NCBI GenBank assembly: GCA_965200435.1
Contig: OZ241337.1
Coordinates: 2,294,001-2,358,000 of the forward strand
Source of the DNA: Bin75 sp965200435
GTDB taxonomy: Bacteria > Nitrospirota > Nitrospiria > Nitrospirales > UBA8639
DNA: 64,000 bases
Direction: 5' to 3'
The notes beneath the pieces were generated by a model. That model did no database searches. It saw only the letters and a list, made by a program, of their open reading frames with translations, and was not told the DNA's origin. The translations under genes and the position numbers were made by a program. Every line of letters starts with the position of its first letter. Position 1 is the first letter of the stretch. Of the stretch, positions 41,717 to 50,352 are shown one piece after another.

Positions 41717-43258
41717 TCAGGAATCAAGAGGTCGTCCCCTCAGCGTAAAGAGTCCGGAAGGCCGTATCTGGAGGAAAAGAATAATGAGCACCAAAATAAT
41801 CACTTTCCCGTATACGGCGCCGAAGCTGGGTTCTAACAATTTATTGAGCGTGCCGATCCCGAAAGCGGCCGTAATGGTTCCGGCGAGTTTGCCGACTCCG
41901 CCGGCGACCACGACCATGAAAGAATCCACGATGTAATTCCGCCCGAGTTCGGGATCGACATTGCCGACCATCGTGAGCGCGCTGCCGGCCAAGCCCGCTA
42001 AGCCTGAGCCGAAGGCAAAGGTATAGGCGTCCAATTTTCTGGTGGGGATGCCCAGGCAGGCACTCATGTCGCGATTTTGCAACACGGCGCGCACTCGGAG
42101 ACCAACGCCGGTTCGAAACAACAGCAAATAGACGCCCGCGACGCAGAACAAGGCTAGGAAGATGATGAAGAGCCGGTTATAGGGGAGTTGCACGCCGACG
42201 ACGACCTGTGCGCCTCCCCTGAGCCAGGTCGGCGCCTGAACCGCCGTGAGATCTCCGAAGATCAGGCGGGCACCCTGGATCAGGACAAGCCCGACTCCCC
42301 AAGTGGCGAGTAACGTTTCGAGGGGCCTTCCATAGAGGAATCGAATGAGCGTGCCTTCCAGGATCCATCCGATGAAAGCCGCAACGAAAAACGCACAGGG
42401 AAGAGCAAAAAAGAAATAATAATCGAAGAGGTGTTCGCCGAGGTACGCTCTGAAGGTTTCCTGAACGACGAACGTTGCATAAGCCCCGATCATCATCATT
42501 TCGCCGTGAGCCATATTGATGACGCCCATGAGACCAAAAACAATGGCAAGCCCCAACGCCATGAGGAGAAGAATGGACCCGAGGCTCAGGCCTTGCAAGA
42601 GCGTTTCGATGCCTCGTGTGATGTCTTGCCATTTCTGTATCCGGCGGCTCGCTTCTTCCGCAGCATCCTTCAACGTTTGCTGCTCCAGGTTATCAGCCGG
42701 CAGCTTTGCCAAATCCTGTAAAATCGGGAGGGCAGCGGCACTGCGCATGTCACCCAGCTTCTGGATGGCTGAAAACTTTACTTGCGGGTTGACGCTTTCC
42801 AGGCTCAGCAAATGAATCGCCTCGTTCAGGTCGTATCGGACCCAACGGTTTTTTTCATCCGACAAGGCTTGGGCGAGAACCGGCAACGCCTCGGGAGTGC
42901 CTCGCGCTCCCAAATCCCTGGCGGCGGCGCGTCGAGTCTCGGGGTCCGGACTGCTGAGACCGGCTTTGTTCTGGAGGAGATTGATGACGGGCTTGATCAA
43001 TCTGCGAACACGCCGGTTCGTATTCGATCGAAATGCTTCGAGTTGAGGAAGCAGGGTGGGGTCGCTGTTCTTCAAAAGGTAGTCGGCCGCCAGTCTTTTG
43101 TCAGGCCACGAGCCTTCAGCGAGCGTAGTCATGGCCTCTTGCATCGTCATGACGTTGGAGGGCGCCGTAGGTGATTCCTGGGCCGTGGCAGGGCTCGACA
43201 GGGACCAGGCAAAGAGGACCAGCCACGCGGACAAAACGGCGATGAGCGATCGTCTCAT
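41717..43258 (-). CDS. urtB: urea ABC transporter permease UrtB
   Basis: A 513-aa protein. It has a signal or first helix (MRRSLIAVLSAWLVLFAWSL), then a 170-residue HEAT-like extracytoplasmic domain (TRRAAARDLGARGTPEALPVLAQAL) usual for UrtB. The LivH-type permease follows from about residue 215: ALGLAIVFGLMGVINMAHGEMMMIGAYA, TWGVGLVLIQGARLIFGD, NRDMSACLGIPTRKLDAYTFAFGSGLAGLAGSAL. ATG 43258 or 43288 may be the start; neither has a clear ribosome-binding site. Confidence 0.95.
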   Translation of the reverse strand: MRRSLIAVLSAWLVLFAWSLSSPATAQESPTAPSNVMTMQEAMTTLAEGSWPDKRLAADYLLKNSDPTLLPQLEAFRSNTNRRVRRLIKPVINLLQNKAGLSSPDPETRRAAARDLGARGTPEALPVLAQALSDEKNRWVRYDLNEAIHLLSLESVNPQVKFSAIQKLGDMRSAAALPILQDLAKLPADNLEQQTLKDAAEEASRRIQKWQDITRGIETLLQGLSLGSILLLMALGLAIVFGLMGVINMAHGEMMMIGAYATFVVQETFRAYLGEHLFDYYFFFALPCAFFVAAFIGWILEGTLIRFLYGRPLETLLATWGVGLVLIQGARLIFGDLTAVQAPTWLRGGAQVVVGVQLPYNRLFIIFLALFCVAGVYLLLFRTGVGLRVRAVLQNRDMSACLGIPTRKLDAYTFAFGSGLAGLAGSALTMVGNVDPELGRNYIVDSFMVVVAGGVGKLAGTITAAFGIGTLNKLLEPSFGAVYGKVIILVLIILFLQIRPSGLFTLRGRPLDS

Positions 43259-43363
43259 GATCGTGTGTGTCGTAAACCGGAAAACCATTGCATTGAACAC
43301 TTATGAATCAGCGGTCATGCGAACGGACTCAGGATCGGAAGCCGACCCGGAGCCCACGCCGTT

Positions 43364-44725
43364 TCACGCCTTTTTGTACGTGCCTTTGTGATTGACCCAG
43401 TCACAACCTTTTTCAGGATTGGTGTATTCACTCCACGGCTCCGGTCGTACCAAACCGGTCTGAGAAATGATCGTGAATTGTCCGTCTTTGCGAATTTCAC
43501 CGATCAGCACGGGCTTGTGCGTGTGATGGTTCACCGCATCCATCTTCTTCTTCCCGCCGGGTGCATCGAATTCCAAACCGTACACGGCTTTGCGCACGGC
43601 ATCCACGTCCGTGCGGCCGGCTTTTTCCGCGGCTTGTTTCCAGACGTGCACTCCGAAATACGCGGCTTCGATCGGATCGTCCGTGACCCGTTGACTACCC
43701 CTGGGCAGGCCATTTTTCTTGCAATAGGATTTGAAGTCTGACACGAATTTCTTGTTTCCCGGGGATTCGATGCTTTGGAAATAATTCCAGGCCGTCAGGT
43801 GCCCGACCAATGCGGTCGTATCCATACTCCGAAGTTCATCTTCAGCCACACTGAAAGCCATGATGGGTACGTCTTCGGATCGGAGTCCCTGATTGGCGAA
43901 TTCCTTGTAAAACGGTACGTTGCTGTCCCCGTTGATCGTGCTGATCACGGCTGCGTCTCCACGGCGGGCAAATTGTCGGATGGTGCTGACGATGGTTTGA
44001 TAGTCCTGGTGATGGAAGGGGGTGTATTCTTCACCAATATGTTTAGCGGGTACGCCCTTAGCGAGCAACATCGCCCGTAAAATTTTGTTCGTCGTCCTGG
44101 GATACACATAATCCGTTCCCAATAGGTAAAACTTTTTATAGCCCCCGCCTTCTTCACTCATCAGATATTCCACGGCGGGAACGGCTTGTTGGTTAACGGC
44201 GGCGCCGGCATAAAACACGTTCCGCGAACATTCTTCTCCCTCGTATTGCACGGGATAAAACAGCAACCCGTTGTTACTCTCGAATACGGGCAGCACGGAT
44301 TTGCGACTTACGGAAGTCCAACAACCGAACACCACGGCTACCTTATCGACCAGAAGGAGTTGCTTGGCCTTTTCGGCAAATAAATCCCAATTTGAGGCGG
44401 GATCCACGATCACAGGCTGAAGCATCCTCCCGAGGACTCCTCCCGTAGCGTTGATTTCTTCCACCGCCATCAACACCACGTCTCTCAATGAAACTTCGCT
44501 GATAGCCATTGTGCCGCTCAAGGAATGCAGGACGCCGATTTTAATGGGTTCTTTGTCGGCTGCGTATGACAGCGCGTAGTTCCCCAGGTTACCTAAAAGC
44601 GCAGCGATGCCGAATCCCGCCGCCGTCTTTCCGGTATCCGTGAAAAATTGGCGACGACTCTTCGCGGGTGTGTAGTCAAGCGGGTTTTCTGATTTTGCGT
44701 TTTCCGGAATAAGTTCCTTATTCAT
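43364..44725 (-). CDS. urtA: urea ABC transporter substrate-binding protein UrtA
   Basis: The 453-aa periplasmic receptor for urea. It has a twin-arginine signal (SRRQFFTDTGKTAAG, Arg24-Arg25) followed by a hydrophobic stretch, so Tat export is likely. The mature part is an AmiC/UrtA fold: IKIGVLHSLSGTMAISEVSLRD, VVFGCWTSVSRKSVLPVFE, LLFYPVQYEGEECSRNVFYAGAAVNQQ, and HHTHKPVLIGEIRKDGQF. ATG 44725 opens the Tat signal; the frame extends back into the porin gene. Confidence 0.96.
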   Translation of the reverse strand: MNKELIPENAKSENPLDYTPAKSRRQFFTDTGKTAAGFGIAALLGNLGNYALSYAADKEPIKIGVLHSLSGTMAISEVSLRDVVLMAVEEINATGGVLGRMLQPVIVDPASNWDLFAEKAKQLLLVDKVAVVFGCWTSVSRKSVLPVFESNNGLLFYPVQYEGEECSRNVFYAGAAVNQQAVPAVEYLMSEEGGGYKKFYLLGTDYVYPRTTNKILRAMLLAKGVPAKHIGEEYTPFHHQDYQTIVSTIRQFARRGDAAVISTINGDSNVPFYKEFANQGLRSEDVPIMAFSVAEDELRSMDTTALVGHLTAWNYFQSIESPGNKKFVSDFKSYCKKNGLPRGSQRVTDDPIEAAYFGVHVWKQAAEKAGRTDVDAVRKAVYGLEFDAPGGKKKMDAVNHHTHKPVLIGEIRKDGQFTIISQTGLVRPEPWSEYTNPEKGCDWVNHKGTYKKA

Positions 44726-44792
44726 ATTTTGCCTCTCTTTCAATGTATCGTTGGGTTGTTGGTTGCCGCGTTGCCCAATAGTCTGTCGAGCG

Positions 44793-45992
44793 CTAGATCT
44801 GCCACTGGAGGGCCAGCTTGATGAGACCAACGTCGTCACCGGTCACAGTTGGCAACCACGTGCGTCCCTTCGTGTTAATATCGCCATATTGATAAAACAG
44901 TGCAATTTTGGCGTTGTGCCCGTCGATGATGTAATTCGTTCCGACTTCGATTTCATCACGAAACGAGCTGGAATCGGGATTGTTCGCCGTATAACGGACA
45001 TAGGGCTGCAATTGTCCGATTCCCCACTTTTCGGGGAAGAGATACAATGCCGTTGCCGTCCAGGAATCTCCGTCGAATAGACAGAAACAGTTATTGGCGG
45101 TTAAAGCAGCCTGCGTCAGACCGGTTTCAAACACCTTATATTCTCCTTCCAAGGTCAGGACACCCTTGTTCGGCAGGATTTTTTCCATCAACAGGTCTGT
45201 GCTGTAGCCGGTAAAATCAGATTGATCGTCGGCCGTTCCGGCTCCATCTTCGTGGTGTTGTATGGCGAAAGCCATGGTCAGGATGTCTCCCCCTTTGCCG
45301 TAGTAGGTGCTGCTGGTGTAATAGCCCGGGTTCTTTTCCACGTTCCAGAAGTTATAACTGAAGCGCCCCGCCCAGAGTAGGTTGTCGCCTGTATTCGGAC
45401 CTCCACCACGTATACTCGATTGATCGACCCCGTCAAAAATACCGACAACGTAAGTCAACCGTTTGTCCTTGAAAAAGGCTCCCCAGAGATTTATCCCGTC
45501 GTCACGGCCGAACCGGCCCGCCACGAAGTTGCCGAAATCCTGCGGATAGAACGGCGTCCTGTTGAAGTCGAAGGTGTTTTGGAAGTAAGGCCCGTCGAGT
45601 TCAGCGCGATCCGACGGGACCAACTGTCGTCCGCCCCAGATGTTGATGTACTGATTGAACTCGAATTTGCCGATGGCATCCAGGACGATCATCGTGCCGC
45701 TGCTGTTGTCGCCGAGGCAATTCGTACAGTCCGTGTTGAATTCGATTTTCAGGTACTTGTGGAATTGTCCGTTGACGTAGAGCCGCATATTCTCCAACCC
45801 GAAATGCTTGCTCCAATTCTTGCCATCGGCGGCACCATCCTCCTGTGCGAAGAAATGTACCCGTGCTCCGGCGCCGATACTCAGCCACTTGTCATCCCCG
45901 AATTCGAGTTTCGGACCGGCAAATGCGGGTAATGTGAACAAAAACATCACGAAGAAAACGATATTGACTATGGTGTGTTTGCGTATATTCAT
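44793..45992 (-). CDS. outer-membrane porin of the urea operon
   Basis: A 399-aa beta-barrel porin with a Sec signal (1-25, ending LPAFA). Alternating aromatic strands are seen throughout, and the end SLIKLALQWQI-like GLIKLALQWQI is a typical porin C-terminus. It resembles the FmdC-type (short-chain amide/urea) porins that accompany urt genes in Nitrospira and cyanobacteria. It is the first gene after the promoter and leader, so it should be made with the transporter. Confidence 0.85.
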   Translation of the reverse strand: MNIRKHTIVNIVFFVMFLFTLPAFAGPKLEFGDDKWLSIGAGARVHFFAQEDGAADGKNWSKHFGLENMRLYVNGQFHKYLKIEFNTDCTNCLGDNSSGTMIVLDAIGKFEFNQYINIWGGRQLVPSDRAELDGPYFQNTFDFNRTPFYPQDFGNFVAGRFGRDDGINLWGAFFKDKRLTYVVGIFDGVDQSSIRGGGPNTGDNLLWAGRFSYNFWNVEKNPGYYTSSTYYGKGGDILTMAFAIQHHEDGAGTADDQSDFTGYSTDLLMEKILPNKGVLTLEGEYKVFETGLTQAALTANNCFCLFDGDSWTATALYLFPEKWGIGQLQPYVRYTANNPDSSSFRDEIEVGTNYIIDGHNAKIALFYQYGDINTKGRTWLPTVTGDDVGLIKLALQWQI

Positions 45993-46163
45993 GGAAGGAT
46001 TTCCTCTTTCTTTCAGAAACAATTGTGCAATGTCCTCTGGTAGAAGCACCTAAAAACTTTCCGGCTTCGGCAATGCGGGAAACACCTTTGTTTCCGTCGG
46101 AAGGAGGAAAGGCAATGTTCATCCGTTTGTCGGCCTCTTCCTGCCGTGAGCAATGTCGTGGAC

Positions 46164-46207
46164 AAAAAAAACGTCCTTCTGGTTCAAACCGCAAACCAAA
46201 AGGACGT
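46164..46207 (-). terminator. Rho-independent terminator in the porin leader
   Basis: On the minus strand arms ACGTCCTTTTGGTT (46207-46194) and AACCAGAAGGACGT (46184-46171) pair at 13 of 14 positions around a 9-nt loop, and seven T follow (46170-46164). It lies between the operon promoter and the porin ATG (45992), so it would stop transcription before the first gene unless relieved. Confidence 0.8.
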
Positions 46208-46280
46208 CGATGTCCTTGAGCCTTCTTTGAGGTCAGGTAAGGAAAACGTCTTCGTTTCCCAACCGCTCCATCTTATGGTT
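46164..46280 (-). ncRNA. candidate attenuator leader of the urea operon
   Basis: The predicted leader starts near 46280. It has a hairpin GGGAAACG/CGTTTTCC (46260-46241) and a weaker AACC/GGTT hairpin (46280-46261). A hairpin AAGGAC/GTCCTT (46217-46200) overlaps the 5' arm of the terminator and is mutually exclusive with it, as in antiterminators. A 12-codon frame (MERLGNEDVFLT, 46271-46233) lies in it. A 7-bp pairing of 46287-46281 with 46225-46219 would close a three-way junction, but its first strand overlaps the -10 box and may not be transcribed. It does not match a riboswitch consensus known to me. Confidence 0.5.
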
Positions 46281-46285
46281 GAAGG

Positions 46286-46314
46286 CTTATATCGGAATGA
46301 TTTTTAAATGTCAA
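46286..46314 (-). promoter_or_regulatory. sigma70 promoter of the urea operon
   Basis: TTGACA (46314-46309) and TATAAG (46291-46286) are separated by exactly 17 bp on the minus strand. The start is expected near 46280-46279. The -35 box begins 5 bp from the end of IS copy 1 (46320), so any upstream activator site has been displaced. Confidence 0.75.
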
Positions 46315-47356
46315 GATACTGTATGGGGCCACCACATTTGGCACTCGGGTTGGTGGTGAATCAGGAATTGTACCGGAGATTGCCGCCCAAGGCTATGGTG
46401 GGGCAACACGGTATTGTAGGCCAGCAACCAATCGGCCAGTTTGCGGTTAAAGGCCGCCAAATCGTCGAACAGCAGATCCTCGTGGTAGTCCACGAAGGTC
46501 TCTTGCAGGGTGCGATTGAACCGTTCCGCATGAGCGTTCATTTTCGGGGATCGGGGATATGTCCACCAGTGGGTGATGCCGCGTTCATCGAGCCGGTGCT
46601 GGAAATGCCCCTGGAACTCCGGGCCGTTATCGGAGAGGAGGACCCGGGGTGGGGCCGGGAGCAACGCACAGAGTGCATCGAGGGCGTGGGTGGCATGGCG
46701 GCTGGAGGCGGTGGCGGTGGCCACAGCGAAGGCGAAGCGACTGCAGGGATCGATGAAGGTGAATAGGTAGCGGCGGAGTCCGGCGTGGAGCCGCACAACG
46801 GGATCGCCGGCCAAGACCGCCAGGGGCGGGGCGGGGCGGGGCCGGGGCGGGCGGGATTTCCGGCGCCGTGTCCGGGGTTTGGGCCGGCCCCGGGCATCCA
46901 GGCGGCTCGGCGTGTGCCGCATCCGGTCCGGGGCGCGGGCGATCAGGCGCCCGATGGTGGAGACCCTGGGGAGGGCTAGCCCGTGCTGCGCACACCACGG
47001 CCGCAGTAGGACGTGCAGCTTGGCCTTCCCACGGTTGGGATACGTGGTGCGTAGCCGCCGGATCGCTTGGCTCAGGGCGGGTGGCCACGTGGCCTGCCGC
47101 CGCCGGTGGGGGGCCCTAGAGCGGACGGCCAACGCCTGCGGGTCCCCGCCAGCCTGAGTGAGCGCCCGCTGCCAGCGATAAAGCGTCCGGCGGCTGACGC
47201 CAAAGGCCTCCCCCGTCGCGGCTGGCCATGCCGGGCGCAAAAGTGCAGAATCTTGAGTCGGTGATGGGCTTCGTGGGGTATCATGTCCCAACGATGCCCG
47301 AATTGCGTTAGTCGATAAAACCCCCTGATGCGATAGCCGACATGGTGGATTTGCAT
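46311..47356 (-). pseudogene. frameshifted IS481-like transposase
   Basis: The frame from ATG 47356 (AGGAGAGG upstream) matches copy 2 for about 44 residues, then loses phase because one C is missing in the GGCCCAG of copy 2 (here GGCCAG near 47222-47228). The rest, with the helix-turn-helix and DDE domain, lies in another frame down to a TGA at 46311, just outside the element. The protein should not be made in full. Confidence 0.88.
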
Positions 47357-47405
47357 GGCCTCTCCTCCTGTGTCGAGGAGTGCCAAAGGTTTCTGAACTT
47401 ATACA
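46320..47405 (-). mobile_element. IS481-like element, copy 1 (inactive)
   Basis: A 1086-bp element with ends TGTAT and ATACA. It is almost identical to copy 2 at 60739-61825 but one base shorter. The flanking pentamers are GATAC (46315-46319) and GAGAC (47406-47410), matching at four of five positions. GC content is visibly higher than the host. Its transposase gene is frameshifted. Confidence 0.9.
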
Positions 47406-47451
47406 GAGACATGCAACAAAAATAAGTTTCCTTCCCGGAAGTGCAACAATC

Positions 47452-48066
47452 TCAAGGCTTCTCTTCTTTTCGAAAACGTCCAGCCACGGCAATTTCGTTT
47501 AACGGACGCCGGTCGTTCGGACGTTCCATCTCCTGAAGAGGAGGAGGTAGGGATTCTTTGGGCGCGCGTTTCCCGATGGCGATCATGGCCAGGACCTCGT
47601 AATCTTCGGGGATGTGCAGTTCTCTCCGGGCCTTCTCATAATCGAACCCCTGCATCCCGTGGACGACCAATCCCCGGCACGTGCCTTCCAACGCTAGATT
47701 CTCCCATGCCGCGCCTGCGTCGAAGGCATACGTGGCCGCGGGTTTGTCATTCCGTTCAAACAACTTTCTGGACGTGACGACGACCAACGCGGCGGCATGT
47801 TGCGCCCATGCTTTATTGCCTTCAACCAGTAAATCCACAAACGTGTCCCAAAACTCGGTTTGTCGTTTCGCATAGACGAATCGCCACAGTTGCGCATTAT
47901 ACGATGACGGCGCCCAGCGAGCCGCTTCAAACAGCGGCATGAGTTCATCGTCTGACAATGCCTCACCGGTCATCGATCTGGGAGACCATCGATTGACGAT
48001 AAGGGGATGAACGTCATAATTCGGTTTTCTCTGCTGTCGGATTTCTTCCGTAAGCGAATCACTCAT
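47452..48066 (-). CDS. nitroreductase-family protein
   Basis: A 204-aa FMN-dependent flavoprotein fold. Landmarks are NRWSPRSMTGEALSDDELMPLFEAARWAPSSYNAQLWRFVYA (split by a helix), the AWENLALEGTCRGLVVHGMQGFD block and VLAMIAIGKRAPKE. The substrate is unknown. It starts 12 bp after the rqcH-like gene and is probably the last gene of the trp transcript, before IS copy 1. Confidence 0.88.
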   Translation of the reverse strand: MSDSLTEEIRQQRKPNYDVHPLIVNRWSPRSMTGEALSDDELMPLFEAARWAPSSYNAQLWRFVYAKRQTEFWDTFVDLLVEGNKAWAQHAAALVVVTSRKLFERNDKPAATYAFDAGAAWENLALEGTCRGLVVHGMQGFDYEKARRELHIPEDYEVLAMIAIGKRAPKESLPPPLQEMERPNDRRPLNEIAVAGRFRKEEKP

Positions 48067-48078
48067 GACGTGTTCCTT

Positions 48079-49530
48079 TCATGCTTCTTTCAGCCGGTCT
48101 AAGCGTGCCTGATCCACGAAAACCCACAAGCTCTTTTCCTGGGTCACCGTGACAGATCCGGGTTTCGCGCCTTTGGGTTTTCTGACGTTTTTTCTCAAGG
48201 TATAGATGACTTCGCCTTTTCCGCTTTTTCGCAAATCGCTGTAAAACAGGGCCAAGGTCGCGGCGTCTTTCAAGGTTTCGGGCGGCACTTGCTGTTTCTT
48301 GTCCAGCCGGATGACCACGTGCGACCCCGGTGTGCCTCTGGCGTGCAGCCAAAGATCGTCGGGGTTGGAGACCTTGAAGGTGACGGCGTCATTGTCTTTG
48401 GCAGTTTTCCCGACCAGGATGGCAAGGCCAGCCTGAGAGTAAAACTGACGGCAGGGTGCCGCCGTTTGTGTTTTGGACTTGGAGCGCTGGGGCTCGTTCG
48501 GCGAAGCCGACGGCACCGGCCGTACTATGGCCCCCTGTTCGGCTTCCTTCTCGGATAACTCCGCCATGTTCCCACTTTCCAATGCCTGCAATTCTTTCTG
48601 TACGTTCGCCAATTCGATGTTGGTCTGGTCAAGTCTTGGCACAAGGTTCTTTTGGGCTCCGGTAAATTTGCCGTACTTCATGAAATAGCCTTTCAGATTC
48701 CCGGGCCCGTCTTTTTCAGGGTCCAGCGGAAGCGTGAGTTCGGGCAACCTTTCATCAAAATAATCAACCACGGTGATGTGCGTCTGCCCTTTTTGCAGCG
48801 CGGGGACGTGGCTTTTCAACAGTTCCCCGTACCGTCCATACTCACGATAGGCGCAGACTTTTTCAAGATCCTGGGTCAATTTCGTTGCTCGTCGTTCGAG
48901 TTTTTTGACCTGTTTGCGCATGTGAGCGATTTGTTGATGGCGTTGATTGTCAATAGACGCGTTTTGTTCGGATAGGGCATGGGCCGCTTCAATTTGTTCG
49001 GAAACGGGAAAGTGTATGCCGTCGGTTTCATGTATGGGTGTGGACGATTCCTGGGCCGCGAGATCATCCCAAGGACAAGGGGAGAGTGTAAAGGGTTGCC
49101 CCACGGGTTGCCGACTGGGTTTCAGGCACCGCAGCACCATGGCCTGCGCATCCAGAGCAAAGATATTGGCCGAGCGTCCTGTCAGCGCGACAACCAGAAA
49201 GAACACGCGCTCGCCTTTATTCAGTTCGAACCACACGATTCGATTACGAGGCGTTTGAGTCAGACGATGAATTTTTGCCCCCAGAATATGGGCGCGTAAA
49301 TATTGACAAAACGATGGAGGAGTCGGAGTGTTTGAGATTTTTTGACTCAGGATATGCAACCGTCCGTATTGGGAGTGAGCTGAGAGCAGAATCGAAAGAG
49401 AATGTCCCTGCCGGCGCAGAAAGAGAATGACCGTGTCTGGTGTCGGCTGCTGGATTTTTTGGATGAATCCGCCGACGCAAACCGGCGCCATTTCGGTGAG
49501 AACGGCATTCACGTCATCGAGGCCTAACAC
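48079..49530 (-). CDS. rqcH: RqcH/NFACT-family protein
   Basis: RqcH (FbpA/NEMF family) adds Ala tails to nascent chains on obstructed large ribosomal subunits. The 483-aa protein has NFACT-N at the start, a charged coiled coil (about 200-310: QIAHMRKQVKKLERRATKLTQDLEKV) and NFACT-R at the end (SNPDDLWLHARGTPGSHVVI, VTVTQEKSLWVFVDQ). The start is GTG 49530, overlapping trpA by 7 bp. Linkage to trp genes is not functional evidence. Confidence 0.88.
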   Translation of the reverse strand: MLGLDDVNAVLTEMAPVCVGGFIQKIQQPTPDTVILFLRRQGHSLSILLSAHSQYGRLHILSQKISNTPTPPSFCQYLRAHILGAKIHRLTQTPRNRIVWFELNKGERVFFLVVALTGRSANIFALDAQAMVLRCLKPSRQPVGQPFTLSPCPWDDLAAQESSTPIHETDGIHFPVSEQIEAAHALSEQNASIDNQRHQQIAHMRKQVKKLERRATKLTQDLEKVCAYREYGRYGELLKSHVPALQKGQTHITVVDYFDERLPELTLPLDPEKDGPGNLKGYFMKYGKFTGAQKNLVPRLDQTNIELANVQKELQALESGNMAELSEKEAEQGAIVRPVPSASPNEPQRSKSKTQTAAPCRQFYSQAGLAILVGKTAKDNDAVTFKVSNPDDLWLHARGTPGSHVVIRLDKKQQVPPETLKDAATLALFYSDLRKSGKGEVIYTLRKNVRKPKGAKPGSVTVTQEKSLWVFVDQARLDRLKEA

Positions 49531-50339
49531 GAATCGGAGAGGGCGGCTTTCAGACTGGCGGTGAATCGGCTGATTCCGTGAATCAAATCGGGAGAGTGTT
49601 GGAGTTCTTCGATTTTGCGGACGAGGGCGCTACCCACGATGATGCCATCGGCGAAGGCTGAAATTTGGCGGGCATCGTCGGGAGTGGCAATGCCGAATCC
49701 CACGGCCACGGGTTTCCCTGCTTTCTTTTGGATCGCGCGCACGTTTCGTTTGATGGAATCCTTATCCCGCAATTTCGCCCCGGTAATTCCGGTAATGGAC
49801 ACGTAATAAATGAACCCGCGGGTGCGTTTGATGACCTCGGTTTTTCTCGCCGCGGTGCTCGTCGGCGCGAGAAGAAAAATCAGGCACGGTCCGTTCGCGG
49901 CGGAGGCCTGTTGCAATGGCCCGGCTTCTTCCGGAGGCATGTCCGGAATAATGACGCCATCCACCCCGGCCTGAACCGCTTCACGACAGAATTCCCGTTC
50001 TCCCATGGCCATGATGGTGTTGTAATAGGCCATCAGAATGAGCGGGACCTGTGTCTTGGTCCGCAAGGCTTTGACGGTCCGTAAAATGCCGCGAAGCGAG
50101 GTGCCGGTCCGCAACGCCCGTTCGGCGGCTTTTTGAATCACGGGGCCGTCGGCGATGGGATCGGAAAACGGGACGCCGATTTCAATTAGGTCGGCCCCGG
50201 CTTTTTCCAGGGCCAGCACCAGGGCTTCCGTTTCAGCCAATGAAGGATCTCCGGCCATGAGATAGGGAATCAGCGCTTTTTTCCCTTCCCGGCGAAGACG
50301 GTCAAAGGTGGCGGTGATACGATTGGAAGGGGCGGGCAT
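49524..50339 (-). CDS. trpA: tryptophan synthase alpha chain
   Basis: Cleaves indole-3-glycerol phosphate to indole. The 271-aa TIM barrel has LIPYLMAGDPSLAETEALVLAL, DLIEIGVPFSDPIADGPVIQ (catalytic Glu), PLILMAYYNTIMAMGEREF, GVIIPDMPPEEAG (catalytic Asp) and VGFGIATPDDARQI. It follows trpB by 13 bp. Confidence 0.97.
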   Translation of the reverse strand: MPAPSNRITATFDRLRREGKKALIPYLMAGDPSLAETEALVLALEKAGADLIEIGVPFSDPIADGPVIQKAAERALRTGTSLRGILRTVKALRTKTQVPLILMAYYNTIMAMGEREFCREAVQAGVDGVIIPDMPPEEAGPLQQASAANGPCLIFLLAPTSTAARKTEVIKRTRGFIYYVSITGITGAKLRDKDSIKRNVRAIQKKAGKPVAVGFGIATPDDARQISAFADGIIVGSALVRKIEELQHSPDLIHGISRFTASLKAALSDSC

Positions 50340-50352
50340 AATTTAGGCAACC

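Noticed and set aside
46164..46280. Assignment of the urea leader to a known riboswitch (guanidine-I, glutamine, NiCo)
   Set aside because: Key conserved core motifs of these classes as I recall them are absent; it is left as an unclassified leader.
46308..47119. Several long Arg/Gly/Pro-rich frames opposite the IS transposases (also 61026-61849)
   Set aside because: They are antisense or offset shadows of the GC-rich transposase gene and occur identically in both copies; none has a ribosome-binding site or a domain.
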